This document shows, piece after piece, positions 59,106 to 64,000 of a stretch of 64,000 nucleotides of DNA (position 1 is the stretch's first letter; the number at the start of each line of letters is the position of its first letter). Made by a program: the position numbers and the translations under genes. Source of the DNA: Pseudalkalibacillus hwajinpoensis (lineage in GTDB: Bacteria; Bacillota; Bacilli; Bacillales; Guptibacillaceae); NCBI RefSeq assembly GCF_039851965.1, contig NZ_CP156674.1, positions 682,001 through 746,000 of the forward strand, given 5' to 3'. The notes below the pieces were generated by a model. It searched no databases. It worked only from the letters and a program-made list of their open reading frames with translations, and had not been told where the DNA came from.

Positions 59106-59563
59106 TTGGTCTCCCCCTCTGGTTTCCCTTCTGGATAAGGTGTTTTCTCAAGCTGGTCACCGACCCACTCCTCACCATTCACCCAGTACTCTTTTTTCCA
59201 AATAGGTACAATCTGTTTGATCCGTTCAATCGCATAACGGCTTGCATCGTAACTTTCTGCTCGGTGTGGAGATGCTACAGCAATTACGACCGCGATATCA
59301 CTTATTTGCAGTTTGCCTACTCGATGAACAATTGACGTTCTAACACCAGGCCACTTTTCATTTATTTCTTCACCAATCCGTCTCAGCTGTTTTTCAGCCA
59401 TCGATGGATACGCCTCATATTGAAGCGAAACGGTTTGCTTTTCACCAGTAAACTCTCTCACTGTACCAATGAAGGAATTAATGGCACCTGCTTCAGGATG
59501 AATAACGCTGTCGATGACAGCATTCACATTGATCTCATCTGAGGTGATATTAAAATAAGTCAT
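59102..59563 (-). CDS. moaE: Molybdopterin synthase large subunit MoaE
   Basis: The 153-residue protein has the MoaE features AGAINSFIGTVREFTG, LQYEAYPSMAEKQL, VHRVGKLQISDIAVVIAVASPHRAESYDASRYAIERIKQIVPIWKKE. The Lys in the final block is catalytic. It builds the dithiolene of molybdopterin with MoaD. It is separated from mobB by 1 bp. Confidence 0.94.
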   Translation of the reverse strand: MTYFNITSDEINVNAVIDSVIHPEAGAINSFIGTVREFTGEKQTVSLQYEAYPSMAEKQLRRIGEEINEKWPGVRTSIVHRVGKLQISDIAVVIAVASPHRAESYDASRYAIERIKQIVPIWKKEYWVNGEEWVGDQLEKTPYPEGKPEGETK

Positions 59564-59564
59564 T

Positions 59565-60065
59565 TCATTCTCCCTTCAGTTCATTTAATAGATCGCAAAT
59601 ACACACATCCATTTTTTCAGTTAGATAACTCGGATAAACTCCGGTATCCATCTGCTCACCTGTTATCACATAACGAATGTTTTCCATTTTTAAAAGACGC
59701 TTATCTTCTTTACTACGAAGCATAACGATTTTAGGAAGTGGCTTTTCTTTGTAGCCTTCAACAAGAATAAGATCAAGCTCAAAAGCCTGATAGAGCTTTA
59801 GTAATCGATCAAGTTCCCAGTCTCCAACCATTGTAGCTTGTAAAGACAGCATCCCTCCACCGCTTACACCTGTCACCTTTGCACCCGCTATACGATGTCG
59901 TCCTGTATCTTTCGTTTCATCATAAAGATCTGGTTGCCCGTGCCCATGATGTTTAATAACACCGACTAGCAAGCCGATTTCCGTGGCTTTTTTAATAAAT
60001 CGTTCTAGAAAAAGCGTTTTTCCACTATTTTGATAGCCAATCACTTGAAGAATTGGTGTATTCAC
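59565..60065 (-). CDS. mobB: Molybdopterin-guanine dinucleotide biosynthesis adaptor MobB
   Basis: The 166-residue P-loop GTP-binding protein begins PILQVIGYQNSGKTLFLERF (Walker A GYQNSGKT). VGVIKHHGHGQPDLYDETKDTGRHRIAGA and LDLILVEGYKEKPLPKI follow. It is thought to assist MobA in attaching GMP to the cofactor. Its ATG overlaps the moeA stop by 4 bp. Confidence 0.92.
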   Translation of the reverse strand: MNTPILQVIGYQNSGKTLFLERFIKKATEIGLLVGVIKHHGHGQPDLYDETKDTGRHRIAGAKVTGVSGGGMLSLQATMVGDWELDRLLKLYQAFELDLILVEGYKEKPLPKIVMLRSKEDKRLLKMENIRYVITGEQMDTGVYPSYLTEKMDVCICDLLNELKGE

Positions 60066-61321
60066 AGATATTCTGACCCTTCATCTCGAAGTACTAGTAA
60101 ATCAACAAGGTCTGACGCTTTGAAGTCACGGGTGCCGCCTGGAAGAACGGCAAATGCATTAGCCTCAGCAAGCGACGTTACACTACCAGATTTATCAAGC
60201 CCTGTAGGTTTCACATAAATGCGTCCTTCTCTTTCCTCTGTCCTGCAACGAACAAATCGTGTGAATGGATTAGGTTTTGGAAAATCGGTTAATAGTATTC
60301 CTTTACTTTGCAAGCGATAAGGTGCTTTTGAAAATAACGCTCGTTTCAATATCGGTCTTGCAAAAAGCTCGAAGCCAACAAAACAAGCTGATGGATTCCC
60401 TGAAAGTCCAAATAATAATTTTCCATTCCATTCGGCCACGGTCGTTACGCTTCCCGGTCTCATACCAACTTTATTAAATAAGACAGTCGCGCCAAGCTTT
60501 TCATAAATCGCAGGTAGATAATCGTAATCTCCAACGGATACGCCACCTGTTGTAATCAGAATATCAACCTTCTTAAGTGCTTCCTGGACCGAGGAGAAGC
60601 ACGTTTCAAAATCATCGTCTAGCTTACCTAAATAAATCGGCTTTGCACCAACCGATTTGACCTGCCCTTCAATCATCGGTGAATTACTGTTGCGAATTTT
60701 ACCGGCTTCAAGCGCTTCCTCAGGATCTAATAACTCAGTTCCAGTTGCAAAGATACCGACTTCTGGCTTAACAGCTACAGGCACGTTAGCATATCCAAAT
60801 GTGGCAAGCAAAGCTTTAACTCCCGGTGTTATTCTTGAACCTCTTTGAATTAAAACAGTTCCTTCCTTTGTGTCTTCACCTCGTAACGACAGATTATCTC
60901 CTCTGTTCACTTTTCGTTTAATTTGAATCAGCTTTTTTCCATCTTCGATCATTTCTTGAACAAGTTCAAGCATGATGACCGCGTTTGTTCCTTCAGGAAT
61001 TGGTGCACCTGTCATAATCCGAACCGCTTCATTCTTCTCCGGTACTTTTGATGCCACTGTCCCCGCACCAATTTCTTCAATAACCTCTAACTTTATCGGT
61101 GAATCTTTATTTGCTTCATATGTATCTTCCGCTTTAATGGCAAAACCATCGTAAGGTGATCGATCAAATGGTGGCACATCATGATCGGCTTTTAGATCTA
61201 CGCCAAGATGGCGACCATCACTATCTTCTAGTGGAACCATTTCAGTTGCGCCCTCATACGAAAGCGCCATCACCTTTTCAATTGCTTCTTGAACTGTGAT
61301 TGGCTTTCTTCTCTCCATCAT
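60062..61321 (-). CDS. moeA: Molybdopterin molybdenumtransferase MoeA
   Basis: The ATG at 61321 follows GGGGA (419 residues); the open frame begins 30 bp earlier. PPFDRSPYDGFAIKAEDT is the conserved active-site loop. IRIMTGAPIPEGTNAVIMLE and ILITTGGVSVGDYDYL are family hallmarks, and LFGLSGNPSACFVGFELFARP follows. MoeA inserts molybdate into adenylated molybdopterin. First gene of a four-gene tightly packed operon. Confidence 0.93.
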   Translation of the reverse strand: MMERRKPITVQEAIEKVMALSYEGATEMVPLEDSDGRHLGVDLKADHDVPPFDRSPYDGFAIKAEDTYEANKDSPIKLEVIEEIGAGTVASKVPEKNEAVRIMTGAPIPEGTNAVIMLELVQEMIEDGKKLIQIKRKVNRGDNLSLRGEDTKEGTVLIQRGSRITPGVKALLATFGYANVPVAVKPEVGIFATGTELLDPEEALEAGKIRNSNSPMIEGQVKSVGAKPIYLGKLDDDFETCFSSVQEALKKVDILITTGGVSVGDYDYLPAIYEKLGATVLFNKVGMRPGSVTTVAEWNGKLLFGLSGNPSACFVGFELFARPILKRALFSKAPYRLQSKGILLTDFPKPNPFTRFVRCRTEEREGRIYVKPTGLDKSGSVTSLAEANAFAVLPGGTRDFKASDLVDLLVLRDEGSEYL

Positions 61322-61448
61322 GACTTCATCCCCATCTATTATGATTTTCATCTTTATTGTATCAAAGATCCCTACCAGACATGAATGATTAAACCTTCAG
61401 CTGAATAGATTGTTAGTGATGCATCTTATATGGAAAGGAGTGATGATC

Positions 61449-63116
61449 ATGTCTCTAAGTCAATATCGGGTAAAACCTGGAGATACGCTACTTACAATTG
61501 CAGAATCTCATAATCGGTCTGTTGATCATATTAAACAATCAAACCAGCTTAATTCCAATATTATTTATGTAGGTCAGATGCTCCGAATCCCTTCATCTGC
61601 TACTTACACGGTTCAACAGGGAGATACACTGCTATCGATCTCTGAACGCTTTCATGCTCCTGTAGATGAAATAAAGAAAATGAATCAGCTACAATCCAAC
61701 CTTATTTATGTCGGGCAGCAGCTTGATGTCCCTGGTAGCCAGAGGATGATGCGAACAGATTATACGGTTAAAGCTGGAGATAGCCTTTATTCGATCGCTA
61801 CCAATTTTAACACAACTACGAAAAGCATTATCGTACTAAATAACCTTTCATCTGACGCATTAACAATCGGCCAAACGCTGAAAATTCCTATTTACACTGA
61901 AGTGGTTGTAAAAACTGACCGAGCGAACATCCGTACAGGGCCCGGCAAAGGATATAACAGCATTACTCAAATGAAAGCCGGGGCTAAACTTGGGGTAAAA
62001 GGGATTCGCGGAAACTGGTACAAAGTCGAGTTGTACGACGGTACAGATGGATGGATCTCTGACAGTGTTGTTCAATTTAAGGCGTATGGAGATGACAAAC
62101 CTTTATCTAGGATTGTTGGTTATTATACGCTTGAAGAGGGCCCGTCACTTCCTTCGTCTTATAAGTCGTTTGTATCAAACCGCTCAGAACTATCCCAGCT
62201 TGCACTATTTTTATTTCGAATCAGTCAGTCAAACCCAACTACAATAGAGAAATTCGGTAAGTTCACTGATCGGGAGATTGAAAAACTCGTACAGCTCGCT
62301 CATGATCAAAATATTAAAATATTGCCAGTAGTTCATAATCTTTTATATAAAAAAGGCGACACAGAACCGAGTAAGAAAGTCGTCCAGACACTTGTATCCA
62401 GTGAAGAAAACCGGAGAGCATTTGCACTAAACTTAGTAAAATTAATAGAGAAATACAATTTTGATGGTGTAGACATTGACATTGAGGATGTTTATATCGA
62501 GGATTCAGATAAATTAACGCTTTTGTACCAAACAATTGGAGAAGAGCTCAGAAAAAAAGGGTATTTCTTCTCAGCAAGCGTTCCATCACGTGCTTCAGAT
62601 GAGCTCGTAAACCCGTTCTCCGATCCATTTAACTATGCGGAAATCGGTAAAGCAGTCGATCAATTCATCGTTATGCTATATAACGAGTTCGGCTGGCCAG
62701 GAAGTCCTCCAGGTCCTGCAGTAACAGCAGGCTGGATGGAGAAAGTGATGACTTATGCCAAAACGCGAATTCCTCCTGAGAAATTGGTATCCGCTATTTC
62801 CGTATTTGGATTTGATTTTAATCTTGATACTGGAAAAAGCACTTACGTGACATATGATATGGCCATGAAGTTAAAGAAAAAGTATAATGCTGAAGTGCAA
62901 TTTAACGAAGAACGAAAAACACCTTTCTTCAAATATGAAGATGAGGAAGGAAATCAACACGAAGTCTGGTTTGAAAATCAGCAAAGCATTGAAGCAAAAA
63001 TTCGCTTAGCAAATGCTCTCGGAGTTCAAGGCGTTGCGCTATGGCGTCTTGGGATGGAAGACCCGGCAATTTGGAGTATGATTAAAGATAAGGTAATTGT
63101 GGAACGTACTGAATAA
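61449..63116 (+). CDS. Spore-type LysM-SH3-GH18 glycoside hydrolase
   Basis: The ATG at 61449 lies 8 bp after AAAGGAG and gives 555 residues. Three LysM domains occupy about residues 1-145 (QYRVKPGDTLLTIAESH, TYTVQQGDTLLSISERF, DYTVKAGDSLYSIATNF). An SH3 domain follows (DRANIRTGPGKGYNSITQMK, then NWYKVELYDGTDGWI). The rest is a GH18 domain with FDGVDIDIEDV, whose final Glu is the catalytic acid of DxxDxDxE. No signal peptide is seen, as for coat-located SleL/YaaH-like enzymes that act on cortex peptidoglycan. The added SH3 domain is unusual for SleL. Confidence 0.85.
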   Translation: MSLSQYRVKPGDTLLTIAESHNRSVDHIKQSNQLNSNIIYVGQMLRIPSSATYTVQQGDTLLSISERFHAPVDEIKKMNQLQSNLIYVGQQLDVPGSQRMMRTDYTVKAGDSLYSIATNFNTTTKSIIVLNNLSSDALTIGQTLKIPIYTEVVVKTDRANIRTGPGKGYNSITQMKAGAKLGVKGIRGNWYKVELYDGTDGWISDSVVQFKAYGDDKPLSRIVGYYTLEEGPSLPSSYKSFVSNRSELSQLALFLFRISQSNPTTIEKFGKFTDREIEKLVQLAHDQNIKILPVVHNLLYKKGDTEPSKKVVQTLVSSEENRRAFALNLVKLIEKYNFDGVDIDIEDVYIEDSDKLTLLYQTIGEELRKKGYFFSASVPSRASDELVNPFSDPFNYAEIGKAVDQFIVMLYNEFGWPGSPPGPAVTAGWMEKVMTYAKTRIPPEKLVSAISVFGFDFNLDTGKSTYVTYDMAMKLKKKYNAEVQFNEERKTPFFKYEDEEGNQHEVWFENQQSIEAKIRLANALGVQGVALWRLGMEDPAIWSMIKDKVIVERTE

Positions 63117-63169
63117 GAACAGCTCACCACTTTAAAAACACTGAAATTTTATCCCTTTTTAAAAAGAAA

Positions 63170-63196
63170 AAAGGAAGAGGGTACTCCCTCTTCCTT
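63170..63196. terminator. Bidirectional terminator
   Basis: AAGGAAGAGGG and CCCTCTTCCTT pair around TACT. An A-run on the left acts as a T-run for the minus-strand yitW gene. Confidence 0.85.
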
Positions 63197-63207
63197 CTCA
63201 TTATTTA

Positions 63208-63519
63208 TCACGTAATCCCAAGCGCAATTTTCGCGTAGCGAGACATATTGTCTTTTGACCACGGTGGGTTCCAGACGATGTTTACATCTGCATCTTTAAC
63301 TTCCTCGACGTCCGATAAGGCGCGCTTAACATCAGCTACAATTGTTCCTGCTAGAGGACAACCCATTGCAGTCAATGTCATAACGACTTGTGCGACACCT
63401 TCATCGTTAAGATCGGCTTCATAAACTAGGCCAAGGTTTACTATGTCTATACCAAGCTCAGGGTCAATTACATTCTCAAGAGCTTCAAACAATTTATCTC
63501 TCATTTCTTGATCTGTCAC
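63208..63519 (-). CDS. yitW: MIP18/DUF59 iron-sulfur assembly factor YitW
   Basis: The GTG at 63519 follows AAAGGAG (103 residues, the family size). FEALENVIDPELGIDIVNLGLVYE is the DUF59 signature. VVMTLTAMGCPLAGTI holds the conserved Cys. IVWNPPWSKDNMS is the C-terminal motif. Proteins of this family help load Fe-S clusters onto targets. The earlier start in the frame at 63558 lacks a ribosome site. Confidence 0.9.
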   Translation of the reverse strand: MTDQEMRDKLFEALENVIDPELGIDIVNLGLVYEADLNDEGVAQVVMTLTAMGCPLAGTIVADVKRALSDVEEVKDADVNIVWNPPWSKDNMSRYAKIALGIT

Positions 63520-63600
63520 TTCAATCTCTCCTTTCTTGCATGTACTTCCATCTACCATTATAACAAACTAAGTTTCAAGTTAAACCGAAAAGCCTTCATT

Positions 63601-64000
63601 TTATAGATGCGTTTTAAACCAATCTACAAGAGCAAGAACAGCTTCTCTTGAAACCTTGTGACCAGACGTTTCATCTTTAATAAATTTAAGGTTCTCCTCA
63701 CTACCTTCATAAAGGGGAGAAATCTGATTGTAAAAGTCATATGTAAGTGTATAAGGTACAACCTTATCAACCGTACTATGCCACATCATTAGCGGGCGTC
63801 TATTCAGCTTCTCCTTCTGGAGGGAAAGATCATAAGATTGCAAGCCTTCGATTTGTTTCTTCATCTCTTCTTCGGAAATCGGGAGACTGAATCCTTCTTC
63901 CTTCAAGTAGCGTATTTGCGCATTTGCAAGCTTGAAATAAGATGGTGATCCCATTAATGATACAGCCGCTTTAATCCAAGGATACTGGGTAAGTGCACCA
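63601..64000 (-). CDS. Alpha/beta hydrolase (YitV-like esterase), 5' end outside the window
   Basis: The open frame runs from the right edge (GALTQYPWIKAAVSLMGSPS) to the stop at 63601. It contains RRPLMMWHSTVDKVVPY, where the Asp is the likely acid of the catalytic triad, and ETSGHKVSREAVLALVDWF with the catalytic His. The nucleophile Ser lies upstream of the window. The neighbour yitW supports a YitV-like identity. The first in-window Met at 63954 is internal. Confidence 0.75.
   Translation of the reverse strand, partial: GALTQYPWIKAAVSLMGSPSYFKLANAQIRYLKEEGFSLPISEEEMKKQIEGLQSYDLSLQKEKLNRRPLMMWHSTVDKVVPYTLTYDFYNQISPLYEGSEENLKFIKDETSGHKVSREAVLALVDWFKTHL

Noticed and set aside
59102..61321. 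Horizontal transfer of the molybdenum-cofactor operon
   Set aside because: Base and codon use look like the neighbours, and no integrase, repeat or tRNA lies at its edges.

Overview
The window is a chromosomal segment from a low-GC, endospore-forming Firmicute of the Bacillaceae. From about 12.7 kb to the right edge the gene order follows, in reverse, a block known from Bacillus subtilis: comZ-fabH-fabF-yjbA-trpS-oppABCDF-yjbC-spx-yjbE-mecA-coiA-pepF-spxH-yjbI-yjbK-yjbL-yjbM-nadK-yjbO-prpE-yjbQ, with fabI beyond. Spore coat gene families (CotS, CotSA), ComZ, Spx/SpxH/MecA and a LysM-GH18 spore enzyme point the same way. Several lineage-specific insertions mean it is not B. subtilis itself.

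Layout. (1) 1-12.7 kb: an accessory sugar and spore-coat region. On the left, minus-strand surface-glycan genes (GT2, two SAM methyltransferases, NAD epimerase, PIG-L deacetylase, UTP-glucose-1-P uridylyltransferase). Divergent from them, UDP-glucose dehydrogenase, a UDP-sugar epimerase and a CotSA-type glycosyltransferase. Then two acidic proteins of unknown function, a CotS-type protein and a second CotSA paralogue on the minus strand, and a second CotS paralogue on the plus strand. (2) 12.7-24.7 kb: fabI with a FapR-like operator, a zinc-ribbon peptide, a cation antiporter, MgtE, a RodA-like SEDS protein, prpE, yjbO, nadK, relQ-type synthetase, yjbL, yjbK, truncated haemoglobin and spxH. 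(3) 24.7-31.9 kb: pepF, a coiA pseudogene broken by an IS200/IS605 element (frameshifted tnpA, intact tnpB) and by two 1-nt frameshifts, then mecA, yjbE and spx. (4) 32-40 kb: a lipoprotein adaptor and RND efflux pump placed between spx and yjbC, plus a DUF4015 protein, an HD protein and small membrane proteins. (5) 40-46 kb: oppABCDF with a strong hairpin after oppA. (6) 46-53 kb: trpS under a tryptophan T-box, yjbA, tandem palindromic repeats, fabF and fabH with a FapR-like operator, a YppG-like protein and comZ. (7) 53-64 kb: an epimerase, a decayed FAD oxidoreductase, a hydrolase, yjzD, yjzC, uppP, an Fnr-type regulator, a second repeat copy, moeA-mobB-moaE-moaD, a LysM-SH3-GH18 protein, yitW and a yitV-like esterase cut by the window edge.

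How it fits together. The left region could make a glucuronate-type nucleotide sugar (uridylyltransferase, Ugd, epimerase) and attach it at the spore surface through CotSA/CotS proteins. This functional link is inference from co-location. The spx, spxH and mecA genes together encode a ClpP-linked regulator and two adaptors. fabI and fabH-fabF look like one FapR regulon. Fnr lies beside molybdenum-cofactor genes, which suits anaerobic respiration.

Most unusual items: the duplicated CotSA/CotS set with one paralogue missing active-site residues; a TnpB element whose likely guide can be read from its right flank inside coiA; and tandem palindromic repeats whose stems covary between copies.
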